Shown in pieces: positions 1-7,544 of a DNA stretch of 21,888 nt. Where the stretch lies: the NCBI GenBank assembly GCA_902773305.1, contig CACYEB010000007.1, positions 1-21,888 on the forward strand. Reading direction: 5' to 3'. Below the pieces are notes generated by a model that did not search any database, was not told where the DNA came from, and saw only the letters and a program-made list of their open reading frames with translations. A program made the translations under genes and the position numbers. The stretch is from an uncultured Bacteroidia bacterium (GTDB lineage Bacteria; Bacteroidota; Bacteroidia; Bacteroidales; UBA932). The first letter of the stretch is position 1; every line of letters starts with the position of its first letter.

Positions 1-2613
1 ACAGCAGCCAGGAACAAGCACTTTGTCTCCCTTATCGGGATGGGATGGTACCGCACCTGCCAGCCTTCGGTAATAACGCGCAACATTTTTGAAAACCCAT
101 CTTGGTATACCTCGTACACCCCATATCAGGCTGAGATTTCCCAGGGGCGGCTGGAGGCGCTGATGGTATATCAGACAATGATATCATCGCTTACCGGATT
201 CAACCTGGCCAACTGCTCCATGCTCGACGACGCCACCGCCGCAGCCGAGGCAATGCGTATGATGTACAACCTCCGACCTCGCGAGGCCGTTGCTGCCGGC
301 CGCAACCTGCTGTTTGTCGATGCCAACATCTTCCCCAACGTACTGTCTGTGCTCCGGACCCGCGCAGAGGCATTGGGCATAGAGATTGCCGTGGGCGACT
401 TTGATACCTATATCATCAAAGAGCGCTGCTTCGGTGCCATTGTCCAGTATCCCGCCGCCAACGGACAGGTGCGCGACTATGCCCCGTTCTGCGAAAAGGC
501 TCACGCCAGGGGGATGATGGTGACAGCCGTCTGCGACCTGCTCTCCCTCGCCCTGTTCAAGGAGCCCGCTGCGTGGGGAGCCGACATCGCTGTCGGCAGC
601 GCACAGCGTTTCGGCCTGCCGATGGGTTTCGGAGGCCCCGGCATCGGCTTTATGGCCACCCGGGACGAATACAAGCGGTTCCTCCCCGGCCGCATAATAG
701 GCGCCTCCAGGGACCGCCTCGGCAATACGGTCTTCCGCCTGGCGTTGCAGACGCGTGAGCAGCACATCAAACGCGAACGCGCCACCAGCAATATATGCAC
801 CGCATCTGCCCTCCTGGCCACAATGACGGGAATGTTCGCCGTATGGCACGGCCCCGAAGGGATAAAAGAGATAGCCCTCAATGCCTATAACTATGCCTGC
901 CTGTTTGCCAGTGCCCTGGAAAGGAACGGCTACATACTGGCCACCAAAGATTTTTTCGACACCATTGAGGTACACGCCCCCAACGTGGATGCCATCCGTG
1001 TGAGAGCGTTGGAAAAGGGATTCAACTTTTTCTATCCCGACGGCGAGAGTGTCCGCATCAGTTTCGATGAACTCTCAAACGACGACGAGATACTGCAATT
1101 GTGCGATATTTTCCAGATAAAGGTGGCTGGGATGGCCCCCAATACCCCCACCCTGCAGCGCGAGAGTCCCTTCCTGACCCAGCCGGTGTTCAACAGTTTT
1201 CACAGTGAGACTCAGATGATGCGCTACATCAAACGGCTGGAGCGGCGGGACATATCTCTCACCCACTCCATGATTCCTCTGGGCAGCTGCACTATGAAGC
1301 TCAACGCCGCTACTGAAATGCTGCCGCTCTCCTGGCGCGAATTCGCCGACCTGCATCCCTACGCACCCGCAGATCAGGCGGCGGGCACTATGCAGATTAT
1401 CGGCGAACTGGAGCACGACCTGGCCGCCATCACCGGCTTTGATGCCTGCAGTCTGCAGCCCAACAGCGGGGCCGCAGGCGAATACGCCGGCCTCATTACA
1501 ATCCGCAACTATTTCAAAGCCACCGGACAGGGCAACCGTAAGGTAATGCTCATTCCCGCCAGCGCCCACGGCACAAATCCTGCCTCCGCCACAATGGCCG
1601 GATTCGATATCGAGACTATAGACTTTGACGAAAACGGCGACACCAGGGTTGACTCCCTGATGCAGAAAGCGGCCGCGGCCGGAGACAACCTGGCGGGCCT
1701 GATGATAACCTACCCCTCCACAAACGGCATCTTCGAAGAGAATATCCGCAAGATAGTGGAGACAGTGCACAGCTACGGCGGAATGGTTTATATGGACGGA
1801 GCCAATATGAACGCCCAGACCGGCCTCACCAGTCCCGGTTTCATAGGTGCCGACATCTGCCACCTGAACCTTCACAAGACCTTCGCCATGCCTCACGGCG
1901 GAGGCGGTCCCGGAGTGGGACCCATCTGCTGCACCTCCCGGTTGGCGCCATATCTCCCGGGGCATCCCGTGGTGCCCGCCTGCGGCGGAGCGCGAATGAC
2001 CGCGGTGGGCAGCGCCCCGTACGGCAGCCCACTGCTTCTGCTCATAACCCACGCCTACATAAAGATGCTGGGGCCCGACGGCCTCAGACGTGCCAGCCAG
2101 ATGGCAATCCTGAATGCCAACTATATGTCGGCAGCCCTGGAGCCGGAGTTCAAGACTCTCTATCACGGCTTCGGCGGCTGCGTTGCACACGAGTGCATCA
2201 TTGACCTGCGCCACTTCAAGGCAGAATACGGAGTAGATGCCACCGACGTGGCCAAGCGCCTGATGGACTTCGGTTTCCACGCCCCCACCCTCAGCTTCCC
2301 CGTGCACGAGACACTTATGGTGGAACCCACCGAGAGCGAGCCCAAGGAAGAGATGGACCGGTTTGCCCAGGCAATGAAAACCATCCTGGCCGAGTGCGAA
2401 GCTATCAAGGCGGGAAAATTCGACGCCGCGGACAATCCGCTGAAAATGGCGCCCCATACCGCCGCCGAAGTATGCAGCGACTCCTGGAACCATCCTTATG
2501 GCAGAGAAGTTGCAGCATTTCCGCTGGAATGGCTCAAGGACAATAAATTCTGGCCCGCCTCGGCCCGTGCGGACAACGGCCTTGGCGACAGGAACCTGAT
2601 ATCAAATTTGTAA
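1..2613 (+). CDS. gcvP: Glycine dehydrogenase (glycine cleavage system P protein), 5'-truncated by the window edge
   Basis: This PLP enzyme decarboxylates glycine and passes the aminomethyl group to the lipoyl H protein, feeding one-carbon units to folate in the cytoplasm. The reading frame is open from base 1 (T-A-A-R-N-K-H-F-V-S-L-I-G-M), so the ATG at 40 is an internal methionine of the conserved IGMGWY region, not the start. About 870 codons are present of a usual ~950, so roughly 80 N-terminal residues lie upstream. Visible family landmarks are ENPSWYTSYTPYQAEISQGR, the second-half GSCTMKLNAA, SAHGTNPASA, and the PLP lysine in NLHKTFAMPHGGGGPG (lysine codon 1876-1878). N- and C-terminal halves are fused, so this is the single-chain form and not gcvPA/gcvPB. 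lgt begins 3 nt after the stop, so the two are probably co-transcribed. gcvT and gcvH are not in view. Confidence 0.97.
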   Translation, partial: TAARNKHFVSLIGMGWYRTCQPSVITRNIFENPSWYTSYTPYQAEISQGRLEALMVYQTMISSLTGFNLANCSMLDDATAAAEAMRMMYNLRPREAVAAGRNLLFVDANIFPNVLSVLRTRAEALGIEIAVGDFDTYIIKERCFGAIVQYPAANGQVRDYAPFCEKAHARGMMVTAVCDLLSLALFKEPAAWGADIAVGSAQRFGLPMGFGGPGIGFMATRDEYKRFLPGRIIGASRDRLGNTVFRLALQTREQHIKRERATSNICTASALLATMTGMFAVWHGPEGIKEIALNAYNYACLFASALERNGYILATKDFFDTIEVHAPNVDAIRVRALEKGFNFFYPDGESVRISFDELSNDDEILQLCDIFQIKVAGMAPNTPTLQRESPFLTQPVFNSFHSETQMMRYIKRLERRDISLTHSMIPLGSCTMKLNAATEMLPLSWREFADLHPYAPADQAAGTMQIIGELEHDLAAITGFDACSLQPNSGAAGEYAGLITIRNYFKATGQGNRKVMLIPASAHGTNPASATMAGFDIETIDFDENGDTRVDSLMQKAAAAGDNLAGLMITYPSTNGIFEENIRKIVETVHSYGGMVYMDGANMNAQTGLTSPGFIGADICHLNLHKTFAMPHGGGGPGVGPICCTSRLAPYLPGHPVVPACGGARMTAVGSAPYGSPLLLLITHAYIKMLGPDGLRRASQMAILNANYMSAALEPEFKTLYHGFGGCVAHECIIDLRHFKAEYGVDATDVAKRLMDFGFHAPTLSFPVHETLMVEPTESEPKEEMDRFAQAMKTILAECEAIKAGKFDAADNPLKMAPHTAAEVCSDSWNHPYGREVAAFPLEWLKDNKFWPASARADNGLGDRNLISNL

Positions 2614-2616
2614 CCT

Positions 2617-3549
2617 ATGTTCAATCTCTTGTATGTAAACTGGGATGTCAATCCCATACTGCTTCAGATAGGCCCCCTCGCCATAAGGTATTACTCCCTG
2701 CTTTTCATAGCCGGGTTCCCTCTCGGATACTGGTTGTTCCAGAAGTTCTACAAACGGGAAGGCGTCAATCAGGACCTGCTGGAACCGCTGCTCTACGCCC
2801 TATTGCTGGGCACGATAGTGGGTGCCCGCCTGGGTCACTGCTTCTTTTATGAGCCACAGTACTATCTGCAGCATCCGGGAGAAATCCTGAAGGTGTGGCA
2901 CGGAGGACTGGCCAGCCACGGCGGTGCGATAGGCGTGTTGCTGGCGATATTCTGGTATGCCCGTCGCTATGGCCCCAAAAACGGATTCGACACGATGTGG
3001 GTCCTCGACCGACTGGCGATTGCCATCTGCTTTGCCGGATGCTTTATCCGCCTTGGCAATCTGTTCAACTCCGAAATCTTCGGGGGACAGACCACTCTGC
3101 CATGGGGATTCCGTTTCCTCCGCTCGTCCCAGTGGGTCGCCGAGTACGGCCCCGGCGTTTATCCTCCCGACGGTGCAGCCTGCCATCCTACACAGATTTA
3201 TGAGGCTCTGAGCTATCTGTTTCTGGGATTCTTTTTGCTCTGGGCATATTACAGGAAATCGGGCAAGTTGTACAAAGGGTGCATTTTCGGAACATTTCTG
3301 ATTGTACTGTTCGGGATGCGTTTCATCATCGAATTCATAAAGAACGACCAGGTCGGCTTCGAGAGCGGGATGCTTTTCAATATGGGCCAGCTGCTCAGCG
3401 TTCCGTTTATCCTGGCCGGCGTCATCATCCTTGTCGCAAGCTTCCTGAAAAAGAAGCCAATGGTGATGGTGCCTGAGAAAGAAGAACCCAAAGTCAAAGG
3501 TCCGCGCATGTCCCACGCCAAGCGTATGGCAGCCGGAATGAAGCAGTAA
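2617..3549 (+). CDS. lgt: Prolipoprotein diacylglyceryl transferase
   Basis: This inner-membrane enzyme transfers diacylglycerol from phosphatidylglycerol to the lipobox cysteine of prolipoproteins, the first step of lipoprotein maturation. The 310-residue product is a polytopic membrane protein, with about seven hydrophobic spans by eye. Family residues are visible: Y25/Y26 in IRYYSLLF, H101 in SHGGAIGV, R145/N148 in FIRLGNLFNSE with E153, and a late GMRFIIEF arginine. The C-terminal tail of about 40 residues is lysine-rich and probably cytoplasmic. Start ATG 2617 is 3 nt after the gcvP stop and the methyltransferase gene follows 5 nt after the lgt stop, so a gcvP-lgt-methyltransferase run is likely. 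Its product would lipidate the two predicted lipoproteins encoded at 5876-6745 and 6763-7521. Confidence 0.97.
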   Translation: MFNLLYVNWDVNPILLQIGPLAIRYYSLLFIAGFPLGYWLFQKFYKREGVNQDLLEPLLYALLLGTIVGARLGHCFFYEPQYYLQHPGEILKVWHGGLASHGGAIGVLLAIFWYARRYGPKNGFDTMWVLDRLAIAICFAGCFIRLGNLFNSEIFGGQTTLPWGFRFLRSSQWVAEYGPGVYPPDGAACHPTQIYEALSYLFLGFFLLWAYYRKSGKLYKGCIFGTFLIVLFGMRFIIEFIKNDQVGFESGMLFNMGQLLSVPFILAGVIILVASFLKKKPMVMVPEKEEPKVKGPRMSHAKRMAAGMKQ

Positions 3550-3554
3550 ACGCC

Positions 3555-4463
3555 ATGCTGATAGAAAGCCCTGAAACTGCCTGGAAAGATTACGAGCTCA
3601 TCGACTGCGGCGACTTTTGTAAGCTGGAGCGGTTCGGCAAGTATGTCACCATACGGCCCGAGCCCAAAGCTCTATGGAAAAAGAGTCTCTCAGATGCCGA
3701 GTGGGAGAAGATGGCCCATACCCGCTTTATTCCCGGAGGAGGCTTCTCCACCGCCGGACAGCAGGACAGCGGGTCGTGGAAGACCTTGAAGCGGATGGAA
3801 GAGCAATGGCCCGTCGTATATCAGCCGCTGGGCATCACCCTGCGGATGGGGATGACCTCTTTCAAGCATGTGGGCGTATTTCCCGAGCAGGCCCCCAACT
3901 GGGATTTCATATATAAAAACACCTCGCGGCTGGTTGCTGACTCAGGCGGCAAGCCCGTCAAGGTTTTGAACTTGTTCGCATATACAGGCGGGGCATCCCT
4001 GGCCGCCCGCAAGGCCGGTGCCGATGTCACCCATCTGGATTCGGTGAAACAAGTGGTCACCTGGGCACGGCAGAATATGGAACTCAGCCATCTGGACTCC
4101 ATACGCTGGGTCGTGGAGGATGCCCTCAAATTTGTCAGGCGCGAAGCGCGCCGCGGCAATACCTATCAGGGGATAATCCTGGACCCGCCCGCATATGGTC
4201 ACGGCCCCGACGGCGAAAAGTGGAAACTCGACGACTGCCTGTACGAGATGCTCTGCCTGACAGGGCGGATACTCGCCCCCAGCGACAGTTTCTTGATATT
4301 GAACCTCTATGCCAACGGCTACTCCTCGCTGCTGGCCGACACCGCCGTGCGCAGCGCGCTTGACTTGAAGGCCGATGCTGATATCAGCTGCGGCGAACTC
4401 GTCTTGCGCGATTCTTTTGGCAAAACGCTGCCTTTAAGTGTCTTTGCCCGAGTAAAAAAGTAG
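3555..4463 (+). CDS. Class I SAM-dependent methyltransferase (RlmI/RlmK-like, Methyltrans_SAM family)
   Basis: The 302-residue protein has a Rossmann-type methyltransferase fold. SAM-binding motif I is VLNLFAYTGGASLAA (about residues 137-151), an acidic strand-2 end follows at THLDSVK, and the catalytic-type motif DPPAYG is at 210-215. This combination resembles the catalytic domain of 23S rRNA cytosine/guanine methyltransferases RlmI and RlmK, but the N-terminal PUA RNA-binding domain of those enzymes is absent and a different ~120-residue N-terminal segment (rich in W and G, e.g. FIPGGGFSTAGQQDSGSW) replaces it. Target is therefore uncertain: rRNA is the most likely substrate by family, but I cannot name the position. 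It follows lgt by 5 nt and ends just before the pgk promoter. Confidence 0.8.
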   Translation: MLIESPETAWKDYELIDCGDFCKLERFGKYVTIRPEPKALWKKSLSDAEWEKMAHTRFIPGGGFSTAGQQDSGSWKTLKRMEEQWPVVYQPLGITLRMGMTSFKHVGVFPEQAPNWDFIYKNTSRLVADSGGKPVKVLNLFAYTGGASLAARKAGADVTHLDSVKQVVTWARQNMELSHLDSIRWVVEDALKFVRREARRGNTYQGIILDPPAYGHGPDGEKWKLDDCLYEMLCLTGRILAPSDSFLILNLYANGYSSLLADTAVRSALDLKADADISCGELVLRDSFGKTLPLSVFARVKK

Positions 4464-4481
4464 TATAATTGAATTATTTAT

Positions 4482-4489
4482 TACTTTTG
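4482..4489 (+). promoter_or_regulatory. Bacteroidota -7 promoter box for pgk
   Basis: TACTTTTG exactly matches the TAnnTTTG box recognised by the Bacteroidota housekeeping sigma factor. It sits 48 nt upstream of the pgk ATG, giving a predicted leader of about 43 nt. No clear TTTG -33 element is seen at a 19-21 nt spacing. The leader ends in an AT-rich stretch (CCAAAAACAATATG) with no Shine-Dalgarno sequence. Confidence 0.6.
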
Positions 4490-4537
4490 CAGTCCGCGCC
4501 CGGCGCTACGGACTTGATAATTCTAACCAAAAACAAT

Positions 4538-5788
4538 ATGCAAAACATTTCAAACTACGATTTCACAGGCAAGAGAGCCATTGTGAGAGTCGACTTCAAC
4601 GTTCCGCTGAACGAAAAATTCGAAATCACAGACGACACCCGTATCCGTGCTGCCATCCCCACCCTCAAGAAGGTACTGGAGAAAGGCGGTTCGCTTATCA
4701 TTATGTCCCATCTGGGCCGTCCCAAGGGTGTGGAAGCAAAATACTCTCTCAAGCACATCATTGCGGCCGTAGAGGCCAAACTCGGTGCCAAAATCCAGTT
4801 TGCAGATGATTGTATGAAAGCCGACGCACAGGCTGCTGCCCTTAAACCCGGCGACGTGCTGCTGCTCGAAAACCTGCGGTTCTACGCAGAGGAAGAGGGT
4901 AAGCCCCGCGGACTGGCCGCAGATGCTTCTGACGAAGAGAAGAAGGCTGCAAAGGCTGCTGTAAAGGCCAGCCAGAAAGAGTTCGTAAAGAAGCTCGCCT
5001 CCTATGCGGACTGCTACATCAACGACGCGTTCGGCACCGCCCACCGCGCACACGCATCCACAGCTCTCATCGCCGAATATTTCCCCAACGACAAAATGTT
5101 CGGCTTTGTTATGGAAGGTGAAATCAAGGCTATAAACACCGTACTGGAGTCTCCCCAGCGCCCTTTGACAGCCATCATCGGCGGCAGCAAGGTATCTTCC
5201 AAGATCGGTATCATCTCCCACCTGCTCGACCTGGTGGACAATCTGGTTATAGGCGGCGGTATGGTTTACACTTTCAAGAAGGCGCTCGGCGGAAAGATAG
5301 GCAGGTCGCTCTGCGAAGACGATCAGCAGGATGTCGCCCTCAATGTGCTTTCAGAGGCCAAGAAGAAAGGTGTTAAGGTTTATCTCTCCGACACGGTGGT
5401 AGCTGCCGATGCCTTCAGCAACGACGCCAATACCATCATCTGTTCTTCTGACAACATCCCGGAGGAATATGAAGGTGTAGATGCCGCACCCGAGTCCATA
5501 AAGAAATTCCGCGAGGTGATTCTCGCCTCCAAGACCGTCCTCTGGAACGGTCCCGTGGGCGTATTCGAAATGCCCAATTTCGCAAAGGGGACAAATGCCA
5601 TTGCCCAGGCCTTGAAAGAGGCTACCGAAAAGGGTGCATTCACCCTGGTAGGCGGCGGCGACAGCGTGGCTGCAGTTACCCAGATGGGCTATGCCGACAA
5701 GGTCAGCTACGTATCCACCGGAGGCGGTGCTATGCTCGAATACCTCGAAGGCAAAGTCCTCCCCGGCATCGCAGCCATCCAGGGCTAA
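4538..5788 (+). CDS. pgk: Phosphoglycerate kinase
   Basis: This glycolytic enzyme converts 1,3-bisphosphoglycerate and ADP to 3-phosphoglycerate and ATP. The 416-residue product carries the hallmarks: VRVDFNVPL near the N terminus, [37 protein letters not shown] and GGGDS. A lysine/alanine-rich insertion (around [17 protein letters not shown]) lies before [12 protein letters not shown] recall a similar insertion in other Bacteroidales enzymes, so I do not treat it as unusual. I chose ATG 4538 because it gives [20 protein letters not shown], the expected N terminus. An in-frame ATG at 4469 lies upstream of the -7 box at 4482-4489 and cannot be used by that transcript. A single-gene unit is likely: own promoter in front, hairpin terminator 20 nt behind. 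Confidence 0.98.
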   Translation: MQNISNYDFTGKRAIVRVDFNVPLNEKFEITDDTRIRAAIPTLKKVLEKGGSLIIMSHLGRPKGVEAKYSLKHIIAAVEAKLGAKIQFADDCMKADAQAAALKPGDVLLLENLRFYAEEEGKPRGLAADASDEEKKAAKAAVKASQKEFVKKLASYADCYINDAFGTAHRAHASTALIAEYFPNDKMFGFVMEGEIKAINTVLESPQRPLTAIIGGSKVSSKIGIISHLLDLVDNLVIGGGMVYTFKKALGGKIGRSLCEDDQQDVALNVLSEAKKKGVKVYLSDTVVAADAFSNDANTIICSSDNIPEEYEGVDAAPESIKKFREVILASKTVLWNGPVGVFEMPNFAKGTNAIAQALKEATEKGAFTLVGGGDSVAAVTQMGYADKVSYVSTGGGAMLEYLEGKVLPGIAAIQG

Positions 5789-5807
5789 TCAAGCCCCCTT
5801 ACAACAT

Positions 5808-5838
5808 AAAAAGACCGGCCAATTTGGTCGGTCTTTTT
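5808..5838. terminator. Bidirectional intrinsic terminator between pgk and the keto-glycoside operon
   Basis: GACCGGCC (5813-5820) pairs with GGTCGGTC (5826-5833) through seven Watson-Crick pairs and one G-U pair, around the loop AATTT. The stem is flanked by AAAAA on the left and TTTTT on the right, which can extend it and supplies a U tract in both directions. It lies 20 nt after the pgk stop and 38 nt after the stop of the converging TIM-barrel gene, so it should terminate both transcripts. Confidence 0.88.
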
Positions 5839-5875
5839 CATTTGTAATTCTGCGGCTCTGCTCCCCATTAATAGA

Positions 5876-6745
5876 CTACTCGGGACGCATTGTCTTGACG
5901 TAGTCGCAGGAGCGCTTGATGCTTTCGTATGGATCTGCACCTTCTGGGAAGCCTTCCTGTTCAACGACCTGATACTGCATCCCTGCGAGGGATGCGTACT
6001 TGTAGATTTCGGGAAAATCCACGCAGTTGGTCGCGGGATCACCAACCTCGATTTCATCTTTCACGTGCCACATATAGAAGCGGCCCGGGTTCGACTTGAA
6101 CAGATCTACGGGGTTGACACCGCCTCTGACGGCCCAGTACAAATCCAGTTGGAAGAAGACCTTGGCAGGATCGGTATTGGCCAGCATATAGTCATACCAG
6201 GTGATTTCGGTGCCGTCTTCCTGCATGTACTTGAACTTGAACTCGTTGTCGTGATTGTGATAGCCGAACTTCAGACCGGCTTCGTTACACATCTGGCCGA
6301 CTTTATTGAAAAGCTCACAATAGCGGGCCAGGGTCTGCAACGAATCGGCGGCCATGGCGGGAGCTACGATGGTTTTGCAGCCTACTTCCTTGTGATGCTC
6401 GATGGCGCGCTGCCACCAGGCTACGCAATCTTCCATAGGTGTGCGGTCAGGGTTCGGGCCGTTGGTATGAGAAGAGAGCACCAGGAGACCGTTCTGCTCG
6501 CACAGGGCCTTGAAATCAGCGGGAGCCATTCCGTAGAACAAGCCCTCTTCTGCATTGTAGTTGGCCATCTCCACAAAAGCGTAACCCGCCTTTGCGATGT
6601 TGGCGACACCCTCGTCCAGAGGGTTCAGATAGTCACGTACGGAGTACATCTGTACCCCTATAAAATCGTTTGCGCCCTTCTGTTTGCAGCCGCAGGCCGC
6701 AAACAGAGAGAGCGTCAAAACGATTGCTGTGAAAAACCTTTTCAC
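5876..6745 (-). CDS. TIM-barrel sugar isomerase/epimerase-like lipoprotein (AP endonuclease 2 fold)
   Basis: The 289-residue protein begins with a lipoprotein signal peptide; the lipidated residue is C18 (LFAAC) or C20 (AACGC). The rest is a xylose-isomerase-like TIM barrel of the sugar phosphate isomerase/epimerase family. Probable metal-site residues by family pattern are H163/H165 (GYHNHDNEF), D201 (FFQLDLYW), H227/D230 (MWHVKD) and E262/E264 (VVEQEG). Members of this fold act on 3-keto-sugars or cleave 3-keto-C-glycosides (DgpC/DfgA-type), and the neighbours here are oxidoreductases and DUF1080 proteins, so a keto-glycoside substrate is inferred. The start is GTG at 6745; I see no in-frame ATG before the upstream stop. 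There is no acidic run after the cysteine, so a periplasm-facing location is more likely than the cell surface. It is the last gene of the operon, 17 nt after the DUF1080 gene. Confidence 0.85.
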   Translation of the reverse strand: MKRFFTAIVLTLSLFAACGCKQKGANDFIGVQMYSVRDYLNPLDEGVANIAKAGYAFVEMANYNAEEGLFYGMAPADFKALCEQNGLLVLSSHTNGPNPDRTPMEDCVAWWQRAIEHHKEVGCKTIVAPAMAADSLQTLARYCELFNKVGQMCNEAGLKFGYHNHDNEFKFKYMQEDGTEITWYDYMLANTDPAKVFFQLDLYWAVRGGVNPVDLFKSNPGRFYMWHVKDEIEVGDPATNCVDFPEIYKYASLAGMQYQVVEQEGFPEGADPYESIKRSCDYVKTMRPE

Positions 6746-6762
6746 GGCAATGGCAGTTAAGA

Positions 6763-7521
6763 TTAGAGTTCCTTAACCTTGAGGTTGCGATACCATACGG
6801 TGTCACCGTGATCCTGCAGACCGATGTAACCTTCGTGGTTCTCACCGCCTACGTTGAGGATGTACTCATAGGACTCAGGCATATTCTCCTTGGAGAATTT
6901 GCTGTTGTTGATGAGCTCTTCCCACTTCGGTGTCCAGAGGTGATACTCTACCACAGGCTCACCGTTCTGATAGTGAACAACCGTACCCTCGAAAACCATA
7001 ATCTTGGCAGTATTCCACTCGCCTGCAGGCTTTGCATTCTGCGGCTTTGCAGGGATGATGTCATACAGCGAAGCGCTCTGGCGGTTGCCGTCGCGTCCAA
7101 GCTTTGCATCGGGGTGACGTTCGTTGTCAAGGATCTGATATTCGGGGCAAGTCTGATAGATAGACAGGCCAGGGACTTCCTGTGCCAGGAAGAATACACC
7201 GGAGTTTGCACCCTCGGATACCTTCCACTCGAAGGTGAACTCGAAGTTTTTGAACTTGGTGGTGTAGATGATGTCGCCTCCATCCACTGCACCGGCTTCA
7301 CCGCGGCCGCTTCCGTTGATTTTAATGCAGCCGTCTTCAATTGTCCAGGCGCCGGGGACGTGGTCGGTATTGTAGCCGCGCCAGCCCTCGAAAGTCTCGC
7401 CGTCGAAGATTGCCACTGCATCATCTGCAGCAGCGTCTGCTGCTTTCTTCTTGTTGTTCTTGCAAGCAGAAAGGCTGATTACCATAAGGCAGATAACTGC
7501 CAATGCAAATATTTTCTTCAT
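6763..7521 (-). CDS. DUF1080 (3-keto-disaccharide hydrolase family) lipoprotein
   Basis: The 252-residue product has a lipoprotein signal peptide ending in LSAC with lipidation at C20, a short lysine/alanine linker, and one DUF1080 domain from about residue 36 to the end. Family motifs are AIFDGETFEGWRG, EGANSGVFF (103-111), PEYQILDNERH (126-136), SLYDIIPA (151-158), GEWNT, and GYIGLQDHGD (231-240). This concanavalin-like beta-sandwich family includes hydrolases and lyases that act on 3-keto-glycosides after oxidation of the C3 hydroxyl. The residues after C20 are KNNKKK, not acidic, so it probably faces the periplasm. Spacing is 23 nt from the upstream oxidoreductase and 17 nt to the TIM-barrel gene. 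The exact reaction (hydrolysis, 1,2-elimination or hydration) cannot be told from sequence. Confidence 0.9.
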   Translation of the reverse strand: MKKIFALAVICLMVISLSACKNNKKKAADAAADDAVAIFDGETFEGWRGYNTDHVPGAWTIEDGCIKINGSGRGEAGAVDGGDIIYTTKFKNFEFTFEWKVSEGANSGVFFLAQEVPGLSIYQTCPEYQILDNERHPDAKLGRDGNRQSASLYDIIPAKPQNAKPAGEWNTAKIMVFEGTVVHYQNGEPVVEYHLWTPKWEELINNSKFSKENMPESYEYILNVGGENHEGYIGLQDHGDTVWYRNLKVKEL

Positions 7522-7544
7522 AATGTTACTTTATTGATACTGTC

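Noticed and set aside
1075..2493. A 472-codon open frame antisense to gcvP
   Set aside because: Low-complexity glycine/valine/histidine-rich translation, opposite a fully conserved gcvP sequence.
4469..4537. Upstream start of pgk at 4469
   Set aside because: It lies before the -7 box at 4482-4489 and adds 23 residues unlike any PGK N terminus.
4880..5000. Lysine/alanine-rich insertion in phosphoglycerate kinase, considered as an unusual feature
   Set aside because: Similar insertions are, as far as I recall, normal in Bacteroidales PGK, and all catalytic motifs are intact.
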